In this document: positions 49,286 to 61,775 of the stretch, piece by piece
How the letters are laid out: the number at the start of each line of letters is the position of its first letter
Numbering within the stretch: the stretch's first letter is position 1
DNA from: Arenicola marina
Lineage: Eukaryota; Annelida; Polychaeta; Arenicolidae
Direction: 5' to 3'
NCBI GenBank assembly: GCA_964019135.1
Contig: OZ025248.1
Location: forward strand, 75,088,119 to 75,152,118
DNA length: 64,000 nt
Program-made: the position numbers and the translations under genes
The notes under the pieces: model-generated
The model's database searches: none
The model's input: the letters and a program-made list of their open reading frames with translations, nothing else
Told to the model about the DNA's origin: nothing

Positions 49286-52200
49286 ACCACGTGACGACTG
49301 GGGAGTCCTCAGTGAGGGGCGCGCTGACCACGACTGGGGAGTCCTCAGTGAGAGGCGCGCTGACCACGACTGGGGAGTCCTCAGTGAGGGGCGCGCTGAC
49401 CACGACTGGGGAGTCCTCAGTGAGGGGCGCGCTGACCACGACTGGGGAGTCCTCAGTGAGGGGCAGGCTGACCACGACTGGGGAGTCCTCAGTGACGGGC
49501 GCGCTGACCACGACTGGGGAGTCCTCAGTGAGGGGCGGGCTGACCACGACTGGAGAGTCCTCAGTGATGGGCGCGCTGACCACGACTGGGGAGACCTCAG
49601 TGAGGGGCGCGCTGACCACGACTGGGGAGTCCTCAGTGAGGGGCGGGCTGACCACGACTGGGGAGTCCTCAGTGACGGGCGGGCTGACCACGACTAGGGA
49701 GTCCTCAGTGACGGGCGCGCTGACTACGGCTGGGGAGTCCTCAGTGCGAGGCGCGCTGACCACGACTGGGGAGTCCTCAGTGAGGGGTGCGCTGACCACG
49801 ACTGGGGAGTCCTCAGTGAGGGGCGCGCTGACCACGACTGGGGAGTCCTCAGCGAGGGGCGCGCTGACCACGACTGGGGAGTCCTCAGTGAGGGGCGCTG
49901 ACCACGACTGGGGAGTTCTCAGTAAGGGGCGCGCTGACCATGACTGGGGAGTCCTCAGTGAGGGGCACGCTGACCACGACTGGGGAGTCCTCAGTGAGGG
50001 GCGCGCTGACCACGACTGGGGAGTTCTCAGTGAGGGGCGCGCTGACCACGACTGGGGAGTCCTCAGTGAGGGGCGGGCTGACCACGACTGGGGAGTCCTC
50101 AGTGACGGGCGGGCTGACCACGACTGGGGAGTCCTCAGTGCGGGTCGCGCTGACCACGACTGGGGAGTCCTCAGTGAGGGGTGCGCTGACCACGACTGGG
50201 GAGTCCTCAGTGAGGGGCGCGCTGACCACGACTGGGGAGTCCTCAGCGCGGGGCGCGCTGACCACGACTGGGGAGTCCTCAGTGAGGGGCGCTGACCACG
50301 ACTGGGGAGTTCTCAGTAATGGGCGCGCTGACCACGACTGGGCAGTTCTTAGTGAGGGGCGCGCTGACCACGACTGGGGAGTCCTCAGTGAGGGGTGCGC
50401 TGACCACGACTGGGGAGTCCTCAGTGAGGGGCGCGCTGACCACGACTGGGGAGTCCTCAGCGAGGGGCGCGCTGACCACGACTGGGGAGTCCTCAGTGAG
50501 GGGCGCTGACCACGACTGGGGAGTCCTCAGTGAGGGGCGCGCTGACCACGACTGGGGAGTCCTCAGCGCGGGGCGCGCTGACCACGACTGGGGAGTCCTC
50601 AGTGAGGGGCGCTGACCACGACTGGGGAGTTCTCAGTAAGGGGCGCGCTGACCACGACTGGGCAGTTCTTAGTGAGGGGCGCGCTGACCACGACTGGGGA
50701 GTCCTCAGTGAGGGGCGCGCTGACCATGACTGGGGAGTCCTCAGTGAGGGGCGCGCTGACCATGACTAGGGAGTCCTCAGTGAGGGGCGCGCTGATCACG
50801 ACTGGGCAGTCCATAGTGAGGGGCGCTGACCACGACTGGGGAGTACTCTGTGAGGGGCGGGCTGACCACGACTGGGGAGTTCTCAGTGAAGGGTGCGCTG
50901 ACCAGGACGGGAGAGTCCTCAGTGAGAGGCGCGCTGACCACGATTGGGGAGTCCTCAGTGAGAGGCGCGCTAACCACGACTGGGGAGTCCTCAGTGAAGG
51001 GCGCGCTGACCACGACTGCGGAGTCCTCAGTGAAGGGCGCGCTGACCACGACTGGGGAGTCCTCAGTGATGGGCGCGCTGACCACATCCTCAGTGAGGGG
51101 CACGCTGACCACGAATGGAGAGTCCTCAGTGAGGGGCGCGCTGACCACGACTGGGGAGTCCTCAGTGAAGGGCGCGCTGACCATGATTGGGGAGTTCTCA
51201 GTGAGGGGCGCGCTGACCACGACTGGGGAGTCCTCAGTGAGGGGCCCGCTGACCATGATTGGGGAGTTCTCAGTGAGGGGCGCGCTGACCACGACTGGGG
51301 AGTCCTCAGTGAGGGGCCCGCTGACCATGATTGGGGAGTTCTCAGTGAGGGGCGCGCTGACCACGACTGGGGAGTCCTCAGTGACGGGCGCGCTGACCAC
51401 GACTGGGGAGTCCTCAGTGACTGGGGCGCTGCCCACATCCTCAGTGAGGGGCGCGCTGACCACGATTGGGGAGTCCTCAGTGAGGGGGGCGCTGACCACG
51501 ACTGGGGAGTCTTCAGTGAGGGGCGCGCTGACCACGACTGGGGAGTCCTTAGTGAGGGGCGCGCTGACCACGACTGGGGAGTCCTCAGTGAGAGGCGCGC
51601 TGCCCACATCTTCAGTGAGGGGCGCGCTGACCACGACTGGGGAGTCCTGAGTGAGGGGCGCTGACCACGACTGGGGAGTTCTCAGTGAGGGGCGCGCTGA
51701 CGACGACTGGGCAGTCCTTAGTGAGGGGCGCGCTGACCACGACCGGGGAGTCCTCAGTGAGGGGCGCGCTGCCCACATCTTCAGTGAGGGGCGCGCTGAC
51801 CACGACTGGGGAGTCCTCAGGGAGGGGCGCTGACCACGACTGGGGAGTTCTCAGTGAGGGGCGCGCTGACCACGACTGGGCAGTCCTTAGTGAGGGGCGC
51901 GCTGACCACGACTGGGGAGTCCTCAGTGAGGGGCGCGCTGACCATGACTGGGGAGTCCTCAGTGAGGGGCGCGCTGACCATGACTGGGGAGTCCTCAGTG
52001 AGGGGCGCGCTGACCACGACTGGGCAGTCCTTAGTAAGGGGCGCTGACCACGACTGGGGAGAACTCTGTGAGGGGCGGGCTGACCACGACTGGGGAGTTC
52101 TCAGTGAGGGGCGCGCTGACCACGACTGGGGAGTCCTCAGTGACGGGCGCGCTGACCACGACTGGGGAGTCCTCAGTGAGGGGCGGCTGACCACGACTGG

Positions 52201-55200
52201 GGAATCCTCAGTGAGGGGCGCGCTGACCACGACTGGGGAGTCCTCAGTGAGGGGCCCGCTGACCATGATTGGGGAGTTCTCAGTGAGGGGCGCGCTGACC
52301 ACGACTGGGGAGTCCTCAGTGACGGGCGCGCTGACCACGACTGGGGAGTCCTCAGTGACTGGGGCGCTGCCCACATCCTCAGTGAGGGGCGCGCTGACCA
52401 CGATTGGGGAGTCCTCAGTGAGGGGGGCGCTGACCACGACTGGGGAGTCTTCAGTGAGGGGCGCGCTGACCACGACTGGGGAGTCCTTAGTGAGGGGCGC
52501 GCTGACCACGACTGGGGAGTCCTCAGTGAGGGGCGCGCTGCCCACATCTTCAGTGAGGGGCGCGCTGACCACGACTGGGGAGTCCTCAGTGAGGGGCGCT
52601 GACCACGACTGGGGAGTTCTCAGTGAGGGGCGCGCTGACAACGACTGGGCAGTCCTTAGTGAGGGGCGCGCTGACCACGACTGGGGAGTCCTCAGTGAGG
52701 GGCGCGCTGCCCACATCTTCAGTGAGGGGCGCGCTGACCACGACTGGGGAGTCCTCAGTGAGGGGCGCTGACCACGACTGGGGAGTTCTCAGTGAGGGGC
52801 GCGCTGACCACGACTGGGCAGTCCTTAGTGAGGGGCGCGCTGACCACGACTGGGGAGTCCTCAGTGAGGGGCGCGCTGACCATGACTGGGGAGTCCTCAG
52901 TGAGGGGCGCGCTGACCATGACTGGGGAGTCCTCAGTGAGGGGCGCGCTGACCACGACTGGGCAGTCCTTAGTAAGGGGCGCTGACCACGACTGGGGAGA
53001 ACTCTGTGAGGGGCGGGCTGACCACGACTGGGGAGTTCTCAGTGAGGGGCGCGCTGACCACGACTGGGGAGTCCTCAGTGACGGGCGCGCTGACCACATC
53101 CTCAGTGAGGAGCTCGCTGACCGCGACTGGGGAGTTCTCAGTGAGGGGGGCGCTGACCACGACTGGGGCCTCTCTTTAGTGAGGGGCGCGCTGACCACGA
53201 CTGGGGAGTCCTCAGTGAGGGGCGCGCTGACCACGACTGGGGAGTCCTCAGTGAGGGGCGCTGACCACGACTGGGGAGTTCTCAGTGAGGGGCGCGCTGA
53301 CCACGACTGGGCAGTCCTTAGTGAGGGGCGCGCTGACCACGATTGGGGAGTCCTCAGTGAGGGGCGCGCTGACCATGACTGGGGAGTCCTCAGTGACGGG
53401 CGTGCTGACCACATCCTCAGTGAGGAGCTCGCTGACCGCGACTGGGGAGTCCTCAGTGACGGGAGCGCTGACCACATCCTCAGTGAGGGGCGCGCTGACC
53501 ACGACTGGGGAGTTCTCAGTGAGGGGGGCGCTGACCACGACTGGGGAGTCTTCAGTGAGGGGCGCGCTGACCACGACTGGGGAGTCCTCAGTGAGGGGCG
53601 CGCTGACCACGACTGGGGAGTCCTCAGTGAGGGGCGCTGACCACGACTGGGGAGTTCTCAGTGAGGGGCGCGCTGACCACGACTGGGCAGTCCTTAGTGA
53701 GGGGCGCGCTGACCACGACTGTGGAGTCCTCAGTGAGGGGCGCGTTGACCATGACTGGGGAGTCCTCAGTGAGGGGCGCGCTGACCATGACTGGGGAGTC
53801 CTCAGTGAGGGGCGCGCTGACCACGACTGGGCAGTCCTTAGTGAGGGGCGCTGACCACGACTGGAGAGTACTCTGTGAGGGGCGGGCTGACCACGACTGG
53901 GGAGTTCTCAGTGAGGGGCGCGCTGACCACGACTGGGGAGTCCTCAGTGACGGGCGCGCTGACCACATCCTCAGTGAGGAGCTCGCTGACCGCGACTGGG
54001 GAGTACTCAGTGACGGGCGCGCTGACCACATCCTCAGTGAGGGGCGCGCTGACCACGACTGGGGAGTTCTCAGTGAGGGGGGCGCTGACCACGACTGGGG
54101 AGTCTTCATTGAGGGGCGCGCTGACCACGACTGGGGAGTCCTCAGTGAGGGGGGCGCTGACCACGACTGGGGAGTCCTCAGTGAGGGGCGCGCTGACCAC
54201 GACTGGGGAGTCCTCAGTGACGGGCGCGCTGACCACGACTGGGGAGTCCTCAGTGACGGGCGCGCTGCCCACATCCTCAGTGAGGGGCGCGCTGACCACG
54301 ACTGGGGAGTCCTCAGTGAGGGGGGCGCTGACCACGACTGGGGAGTCTTCAGTGAGGGGCGCGCTGACCACGACTGGGGAGTCCTCAGTGAGGAGCGCGC
54401 TGACCACGACTGGGGAGTTCTCAGTGAGGGACGCGCTGACCACGACTGGGCAGTCCTTAGTGAGGGGCGCGCTGACCACGACTGGGGAGTCCTCAGTGAC
54501 GGGCGCGCTGCCCACATCTTCAGTGAGGGGCGCGCTGACCACGACTGGGCAGTCCTTAGTGAGGGGCGCGCTGACCACGACTGGGGAGTCCTCAGTGAGA
54601 GGCGCGCTGACCATGACTGGGGAGTCCTCAGTGAGGGGCGCGCTGACCATGACTGGGGAGTCCTCAGTGAGGGGCGCGCTGACCACGACTGGGCAGTCCT
54701 TAGTGAGGGGCGCTGACCATGACTGGGGAGTACTCTGTGAGGGGCGGGCTGACCACGACTGGGGAGTTCTCAGTGAGGGGCGCGCTGACCACGACTGGGG
54801 AGTCCTCAGTGAGGGGCGCGCTGACCACGACTGGGGAGTTCTCAGTGAGGGGCGCGCTGACAACGAGAGGGGAGTCCTCAGTGAGGGGCGCGCTGACCAT
54901 GACTGGGGAGTCCTCAGTGAGGGGCTCGCTGACCACGACTGGAGAGTCCTCAGTGAGGGGCGCGCTGACTACGACTGGGGAGTCCTCAGTGAGGGGCGCG
55001 CTGACCACGACTGGGGAGTCCTCAGTGAGAGGCTCGGTGACCACGACTGGGGGAGTCCTCAGTGAGGGGCGCGCTGACCACGACTGGAGAGTCCTCAGTG
55101 AGGGGCTCGCTGACCACGACTGGGGAGTCCTTAGTGAGAGGCTCGGTGACCACGACTGGGGGAGTCCTCAGTGACGGGCGTGCTGACCACGACTGGGGAG

Positions 55201-56096
55201 TCCTCAGTGAGGGGCGCGCTGACCACGACTGGGGAGTCCTCAGTGAGAGGCGCGCTGACCACGACTGGGGAGTTCTCAGTGAGGGGCGCGCTGACCACGA
55301 CTGGGGAGTCCTTCGTGACGGGCGCGCTGCCCACATCCTCAGTGAGGGGCGCGCTGACCACGACTGGGGAGTTCTCAGTAAGGGGCGCGCTGACCACGAC
55401 TGGGGAGTCCTTAGTGAGGGGCGCACTGACCACGACTGGGGAGTCCTCAGTGAGGGGCGCGCTGACCATGACTGGGGAGTCCTCAGTGAGGGGCGCGCTG
55501 ACCATGACTGGGGAGTCCTCAGTGAGGGGCGCGCTGACCACGACTGGGTAGTCCTTAGTGAGGGGCGCTGACCACGACTGGGGAGTACTCTGTGAGGGGC
55601 GCGCTGACCATGACTGGGGAGTCCTCAGTGAGGAGCGCACTGACCACGACTGGGGAGTCCTCAGTGAGGGGCGCGCTGACCATGACTGGGGAGTCCTCAG
55701 TGAGGGGCGCGCTGACCATGACTGGGGAGTCCTCAGTGAGGGGCGCGCTGAGCACGACTGGGTAGTCCTTAGTGAGGGGCGCTGACCACGACTGGGGAGT
55801 CCTCAGTGAGGGGCGAGCTGACCACGACTGGGCAGTCCTTAGTGAGGGGCGCGCTGACCACGACTGGGGAGTCCTCAGTGAGGGACGCGCTGACCACGAC
55901 TGGGGAGTCCTCAGTGAGGGGCGCGCTGCCCACGACTGGGGAGTCCTCAGTGAGGGGGCCGCTGACCACGACTGGGGAGTCCTCAGTGAGGGGCGCGCTG
56001 ACCACGACTGGGGAGTCCTCAGTGAGGGGCGCGCTGACCACGACTAGGGAGTCCTCAGTGAGGGGGCCGCTGACCGCGACTGGGGAGTCTTCAGTG
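49286..56096. repeat. 36-bp GC-rich satellite, about 190 units
   Basis: Unit gaccacgactggggagtcct followed by cagtgaggggcgcgct, rich in CpG. Variants include acgggc, catgact, ttctcag and ccttag, plus truncated units reading cccacatcctcag or ending ggcgctgacc (34 bp). A 938-bp block (26 units plus 2 bp) containing the rare gcccacatcc unit at 51431 is repeated at 52369. The array fills the intron between exons c and d. Open frames up to about 400 codons on both strands result from the 36-bp period. Confidence 0.96.
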
Positions 56097-56166
56097 TCTA
56101 CAGTAAACCTATACGTATTTTTTCGTCACGCTAATATTCGTGCGTAAAATATAAAAGTTTTCGAAC

Positions 56167-56232
56167 CTTGTTTATCTTCCGGTTGGGTCCAAGCGCATCC
56201 TTGTACAGCAACAAGATCCATTGATCGCACAC
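56167..56232 (-). CDS. Ask1: ASK homologue exon c
   Basis: A 66-nt exon in phase 0 at both ends, with acceptor ttttacag and donor gttcga. The donor is weaker than the others (GTTCGA rather than GTAAGT/GTGAGT). It encodes VCDQWILLLYKDALGPNRKI plus NK, aligning with the ASK1 stretch IVRNLMESLAQGAEEPKLKW just after EDQDK. Conservation is moderate but length and phase fit exactly between exons b and d. The intron to exon b is 485 bp and contains the GATA/ATCTT palindromic repeat. Confidence 0.88.
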
Positions 56233-56486
56233 CTGTAAAATCACACGGACGTCAACAGCAGGTGGCATTGTCAAAGATTTTAAGCACACAAAAAACTCAA
56301 ATAATAATATATGTTCATATCGTTCTTATACAAGAATCTTTAGATTCACTTTGCCAAGTCGCCACGGCACACAACACATAGAATTTGCCACTCCATACGG
56401 TCCGATGAGCTAGGAGAGACACCATCTAAATCACAACGTCGTATATTGTTCAACATAAGTATCTGCAAGAGTTGGGTTACAAATCG

Positions 56487-56692
56487 GATAAGATTATTAT
56501 CTTATCTTATAGATAAGATTCTTATCTTATCTTGAAGATAAGATTCTTATCTTATCTTAAAGATAAGATTTTTTATCTTATCTTATATATAAGATTTTTA
56601 TCTTATCTTATAGATAAGGTTCTTATCTTATCTTTTAGATATTTTTTTTTACCTTATCTTATATATAAGATAATTATTTTATCTTATTATAA
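56487..56692. repeat. Palindromic ATCTT/AAGAT (GATA-rich) array
   Basis: About six blocks of ttatcttatctt each followed by agataagatt, so adjacent halves are reverse complements. Numerous AGATAA (GATA-factor type) sites result. It sits just upstream of exon c, in the intron after exon b. Confidence 0.9.
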
Positions 56693-56717
56693 CTGAGCCG
56701 TGTTAAGTGCCACTTAC

Positions 56718-56898
56718 CGACTCCTGGTCTTCATACAGCACTTTGACAAGCGTGTGGCGTCTCTCGGAGTCCTTCCGGAGCAGGTAGAAGCCGTCCTTGG
56801 CGCTGCCGGTCTCCAGGGGGGTGGCCTCGCTGTCAGGGGTGGGGGACGGGCTGGGGCTTGGGGGATCGCTGCCGAACGCGCTGCTCCCGAACGAGTCA
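56718..56898 (-). CDS. Ask1: ASK homologue exon b (LRKDSERR block)
   Basis: A 181-nt exon, acceptor cgattag, donor gtaagtg. It encodes DSFGSSAFGSDPPSPSPSPT, then KDGFYLLRKDSERRHTLVKV and LYEDQES. The second half matches the human ASK1 segment DSGFFMLRKDSERRATLHRI followed by LTEDQDK almost residue for residue, the strongest single-exon family match here. The first half is a Ser/Pro-rich linker corresponding to the APPSPEE stretch in ASK1. The exon starts with one base completing Arg and ends in phase 0. A plus-strand open frame across the same bases is a shadow. Confidence 0.95.
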
Positions 56899-57611
56899 CT
56901 AATCGAGACGGACACACACAAACGCCCATTTTAAAACAGGACGTTAACTAGCATTATACACTGCAAAAACTTCATTATCATAAAAAGTCTATGACCATTT
57001 AAAGACAACATAATTTGCTTATTGATGGAGTAATATTAACTCAATTTCTGGTACAGCTTCGAGCTCGGAATAGGCTTTCAGCGATGAACACATTACGTAG
57101 AAGTGTATCCTAACAATATTTCATTTAAATGTATTCGCCGTTAGCACTGCACTTTATGATGCACTGAACGCAGAGTTAAAATTAGTGTGCATTATCTAAA
57201 GAATAACTCCACTATAACCCACAACATTTTTGTTTCACATTGTGTATAGGATAGACGTATGTAGTGGTCGCTTGCACGTCGTCATATCTGAGGACAGTTG
57301 CACTGTGAACAGACACACACAAGAACACCGCAACGAGTAACTCGTCCAGCACTGTCAATGCAGCAACAAAATCGTTGCAGAAGAATCGCTTGTTGATGAG
57401 AACAAATAGCATAACACGGGGAAATAATTGCCCAAAGTATCCATTTCACGGCAACAAGATATACAGGATGACATTCTAAAGGCCATTCCGTGAGTATTAA
57501 TGCAGTGCGGTGAAGGCGAGGCCATGTGGAGGGTAGTGACTGCCAGGGTAGTTATCGACCCTCTTGACCCCGAAGCTAAAGAGCGAGGAAAATTAGTTTG
57601 TTAACTGAACT

Positions 57612-57713
57612 TGCCATTGGTAGCATTGAGCCACTGAGCAATATGATATGTACACTGTATAATGCCATTGGTAGCATTCAGCCGCTGAGCAATATGATAT
57701 GTACACTGTATAA
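57612..57713. repeat. 51-bp direct duplication
   Basis: Two copies of a 51-bp segment beginning tgccattggtagcatt, at 57612 and 57663, differing at about two bases. It is a recent local duplication. Confidence 0.9.
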
Positions 57714-58060
57714 TGCAATTGCTTCCTCACGCCGTTCACACACGCTTCACAAGTACGCCAAGTTCTCTACACATGCTAAGGTTAACAAGTGAAACAAATC
57801 GCGGCAACGAATGACAAATAAACCAGATTGAACGCTTGCAATGAGGGGTCGGCACAAGAGCGAGATGACGTTGGGAACCCCATGCACACGGGTCAAAGGT
57901 CAGAGGTCGAAGCATATATACATACAACTACCATCCAAACAAAGGCATTACAAGTCTACTAGCATCCTTAAAGACCCAGGGGGCGGCGAGTAGCAGTCCT
58001 CTTTCGGTCTGTGGACACGGGGGGCCATCCTCCCTGTACATTACACATATCAATAGACAT

Positions 58061-58086
58061 ATATATATATATATATATGTATATAT
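58061..58086. repeat. (TA)n microsatellite
   Basis: A run of about ten TA dinucleotides, followed by gtatat. Confidence 0.9.
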
Positions 58087-59782
58087 CCGCCATGCCAAGT
58101 GGAGAAGTTGGGAGAACCAAGCTTCAAGGACTCCCCAGGAGGGAGATGGAAGGAGGAGAGGGGTAGAGCAAGCAACAGGGTTACTGGGACCAAAGTTCCG
58201 GGCAAGCGGCACGTGGTAACATGGCCCATATTACCTGTGCATAAAGAATACGGCGCTTTTGGGACCACTTTCGCGGCTGCATGAAGACAAGAGAAAGAGG
58301 TCACAGACAAAGGAAGGAGAGGTCCAATATTACTTCGTCTTTTATCATAACAGGAGACGTATGAAATAATCGGGAATCAATGGCTATCTCACCGAAAATA
58401 TGCGCGTCGACTGAAAAAGAGAAACAATTCCACCAGGGCAATCATGCGTGCGGCAGGCTCAACACCCCAAACACCAGTGTCCGGGGGGCGAAAAGCGCCG
58501 GCAAAGATCATCGAAATCAACATGGTGATTCATGTTTAAAGTTGGCGGAATAGAAGACGTCCCAGGAATTCAATTACGCGGGCGGAAAAGAAAACGGAGT
58601 GGGGAGTTTCTTTATGTTGTGCTAGGCATGCAAGGAAACAATTTGTATTCGGTTTTCAGAGTAATACTTATTCACGATGATCACCACGCTGTAACGATGA
58701 CAGCGCTCTACGCCGTCATGGTTAGGCAAAAAGGCAAAATATCGTCGAAAGATACCGTAATCTTGGATATATGTCATACTTAGCAGTTTGATTAATGTTA
58801 CGGGGAAGTTGTTACGGAGAATACGATATGTATGCGAGCAACTCTGGCCGATCTCTGTTTAAATAGGTTAAATGGCGAATTTCAATTCCAAACTAAATTG
58901 CACATCCAATGTACTGGTATTACTCAGTCACTCACTAGTAATAATAACTCAAATTAACTTCATGTATTCCTGTCGACGTATACATAGAAAATTTGAAGCT
59001 GTCAAGGGTAGTTAAGATAAGTTTAAACTCGTCACTCATAAACTAATATCTTTAGGGAATACTTACGATTCTAAATGAACTAATGCATCTATACCCAACA
59101 CCAGTCCAAGTTACACTATGGTCCATATCTAAGGTGCTGATAACTCACTGCTCGCTAGTAACCTGCCTTAACACGGCGCCTTCCGCACCGTCACATCTTC
59201 ACGACACAGACTGGGTTTGCACATTACGATGCGATACAAGTTGTAGGAAAAGTACTGCTTTCTTCGGCCACATATTGGGACTTACAGTGGGGTCTAACGC
59301 ACAATTAAGCTACATGTGTGGTTTTCAACTTATCATGGTCTGTACTAACATAACATGACACTAACCCTTCTCGCTACACCGCGGCTTACTCATGCACACT
59401 AAACTGAAGCAGGTCTTAATAGCGCTAGGGTACGATACCTTTTGAGCTCCAGAAGACTTCCAAGGGAAAAAGTAATATTGCCAACTGGTTAATACCGATA
59501 TATGTTGTCTTCACCATATCAAGCTATTGAAATTAATCACATATAGACATTTCTACCCTTGGCACGCACGTATCACTATGACAACGGCATGGGTACACCG
59601 GGGTCTTATGTAAGGGGCACATCTTGCCTGGAAGCGGGGTTTTAAACTATAACTTCAACTTTGAATTTAATTTTTAATTGTATTGCGCACTATACTGATT
59701 AAATTGCACTAGGTCGTATCTATTAATAACGATTTCTCTTTATGTGTCATATCGATCCTGGCGTATTTTACTTCGGTCAGCA

Positions 59783-59873
59783 CACGTGGTAAGCGACACG
59801 TGGTAAGCGACACGTGGTAAGCGACACGTGGTAAGCGACACGTGGTAAGCGACACGTGGTAAGCGACACGCGG
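59783..59873. repeat. 14-bp repeat x6 with CACGTG
   Basis: Six copies of cacgtggtaagcga at exact 14-bp spacing from 59783, followed by a decayed seventh (cacgcgg). Every full copy carries the CACGTG E-box. Confidence 0.92.
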
Positions 59874-60242
59874 GCAGTGCGTATTATTGACCTGATCAAC
59901 AGGCGCCGTATTCAGTCTATGTCCGGGAGATAACGACGCTTCGTCACCGCCTCATAAACTCGTGGCAAAAATAACTTATTCTTAATTATTTTTTTGTTTA
60001 TATTAGGCCTACACTTTAAATAATTTAACAGTAAATAATTGCTTAGCCCGATAAACGCTTATTCTTTGTTTCTCTACTTAGCGTTAACAAGGTTTGCGAA
60101 GCGCTAACTAACGTGTATGAATATGGGTTCAGGTGTGAATATGTGTAAAATGTACTTACATACAGGAAAAGGATTAATGATTTAAGGTAGAAAGTGGTGA
60201 TATAGCTGCTCTAAACTACATTCAGCAGGGGAATAATAATAA

Positions 60243-60350
60243 AAGGTCAGGTCAGGTCAGGTCAGGTCAGGTCAGATCCGGTAAGGTCAGGTCAGGTAAA
60301 GTCAGGTCAGGTAAGGTCAGGTCGGGTAAGGTTAGGGCAGATAAGGTCAC
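60243..60350. repeat. (AGGTC)n pentanucleotide repeat
   Basis: A mostly perfect ggtca/aggtc pentamer run decaying rightwards into aggta and gggta variants. A shorter run of the same kind is at about 8474-8494. Pentamer blooms of this kind are common in some arthropod genomes. Confidence 0.88.
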
Positions 60351-61657
60351 GTCTAGGTTGTATAAGCAGTGGAAGCCCAAGCCAGGATTATCAGCCAATG
60401 ACGTGGCAGAGATTCTTTCGCCGCTCCGCGGGGCCAGCGACCAACCTGTAGCTGGAATAACCGGAGCTCTGCTGCAGGGACACAAAGTTAATGGTGGGTA
60501 CTGTCAAGTGGGTGGCTGTGTCAGAGTGGGGACGCGCGGGCCTGCTGCCAGCAAAACGATAAACATCATGGCAGCGGATATGTAACATAAACAAAACAAC
60601 AATCAATTGAAAGGAGGTACCAAAAAATGTAAAAAAAAATTAAGCAACGTAACAAGACTAAAATGACCTACAATTAACATGTAACAGACACTACATGTAA
60701 TTCACACTCTCGTAATCGAAGATGCACTTAATTTACCAGATATTTCTTACACAAACGCCATCTACTTGCCGTAGTATAACATTCGATGGATATTCAAGGC
60801 TTAACTGACACTCCGTCCAAGCGTCTGATTCCATCGGTTAACAAACTACATGTATTTAAAAACACCTAAACACAAAAAACACATGTGGAACCCATGCACG
60901 GCGAAATCTCCACACCTATTAGGTAAACTGAGGTTAGCTAACAGTCAATAGAGAAGTAAGGATGTCATTAGCATGTACCGCGCTTGGACACGGTGTAAAG
61001 GTTAGTATCTGCGGGTTTATAGCGTTAGTAGAGGCTATTGAAGAAGCCATGCCGTGCCACCACGCCACCAAGCTATTTGTGGTACTCCAGTATCTCAGGC
61101 CTACGTTACCTGTTTAAGCTGTGAAAGCTTAAAGCCAACAACCCGTCAGAATAATAAGTCACCAACAAATAATAATGTAGACGCCTTAAATTCATCTATT
61201 GACAAGAATGAGCCTTAGAGCGAACTCAAAATATAAACAAGACCCACACGGAAGAAAAGACAGCTCTACCCATGACCACTGACATTCAGTGCACAATAGA
61301 CGTCATACGCGCGATCAGACGTTTATTAACTGGACATTGACAAAGACATATATCCCAGTGACTGAGAAGTGCGTAGCACATCAGAAATGTCTAGGTTTTT
61401 AGTCGCTCTACGGACACAGCACAGTGTGATGCCAGCTACGGCGGCCCACTACATACGGTCAAATATCAGCTGAAAACCAGAGAAAATGATAGAAACACTA
61501 CTGAGATATCATACTACACATATATCTCAGGTGAAGGGGGTTAAAGGGAAGAGTCACTGGCCGAGTGGGTCGCAAGGAGCGACTATAAGGGGCGCGGGTC
61601 AGAGGGAAGGGGGGGGGGTATGGGGTGGAGGGTCACATCGGACGGAGTGGTACTTAC

Positions 61658-61775
61658 CGTTCAGGCGGGATGCGCAGGTGGAGGTCGGGGTGGTGTCCCG
61701 GCCCGGGGGTCTGGGGGCTGGTGGGGGTGCCGGTGGGGGTCCCCGGAGACCCGTGCTCCAGGCGGCCGGCGGGAA
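61658..61775 (-). CDS. Ask1: ASK homologue exon a (linker after kinase domain)
   Basis: This is the first exon of the gene visible in the window, 118 nt, with acceptor ttgcag and donor gtaagta. It encodes a Pro/Thr/Gly-rich linker (PAGRLEHGSPGTPTG onward) ending HPDLHLRIPPER. The end resembles the RTLFLGIPDENFE segment of human ASK1, downstream of the kinase domain. The exon begins with two bases completing an upstream codon and ends with CG, which joins T of the next exon to give Arg. Low complexity makes the linker alone weak evidence; the phase match and the position relative to the next exon support it. No upstream exon was recognised between here and the window edge. Confidence 0.8.

Larger units (their letters stand above)
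56899..61657 (-). other. 4.8-kb intron between exons a and b
   Basis: Largely single-copy, AT-rich sequence without a recognised exon on either strand. Small repeats inside it are listed separately (57612-57713, 58061-58086, 59783-59873, 60243-60350). A GC-richer patch at about 60360-60580 has an open frame on the plus strand but no recognisable protein. Confidence 0.6.
12363..61775 (-). other. Ask1: ASK-family MAP3K gene, 3' half (multi-exon)
   Basis: Gene-level entry for the exons listed separately. Eleven exons joined in minus-strand order total 1168 nt; every border is AG/GT and every phase matches its neighbour, giving 388 uninterrupted codons plus two split codons at the ends. The product follows human ASK1 (MAP3K5) colinearly from about residue 985 to the C-terminus. 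ASK kinases are cytosolic stress-responsive MAP3Ks that activate MKK4/7 and MKK3/6 towards JNK and p38. The part seen here is the C-terminal regulatory half: helical segment, coiled coil and SAM-like domain used for oligomerisation. The kinase domain lies upstream, outside the window. Invertebrates usually have one family member, so MAP3K5, 6 or 15 cannot be chosen. Introns range from 340 bp to 23 kb, and the largest are almost entirely satellite DNA. Confidence 0.95.

Noticed and set aside
49155-56147. Overlapping open frames of 60-400 codons on both strands
   Set aside because: These are the 36-bp satellite in its various frames. Frame changes at each truncated unit and both strands are equally open; none continues into a recognised exon.
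60358-60585. A plus-strand open frame of 75 codons in a GC-richer patch
   Set aside because: No recognisable family, no splice context on the plus strand, and it lies inside the ASK intron; probably a chance frame or a dispersed repeat fragment.
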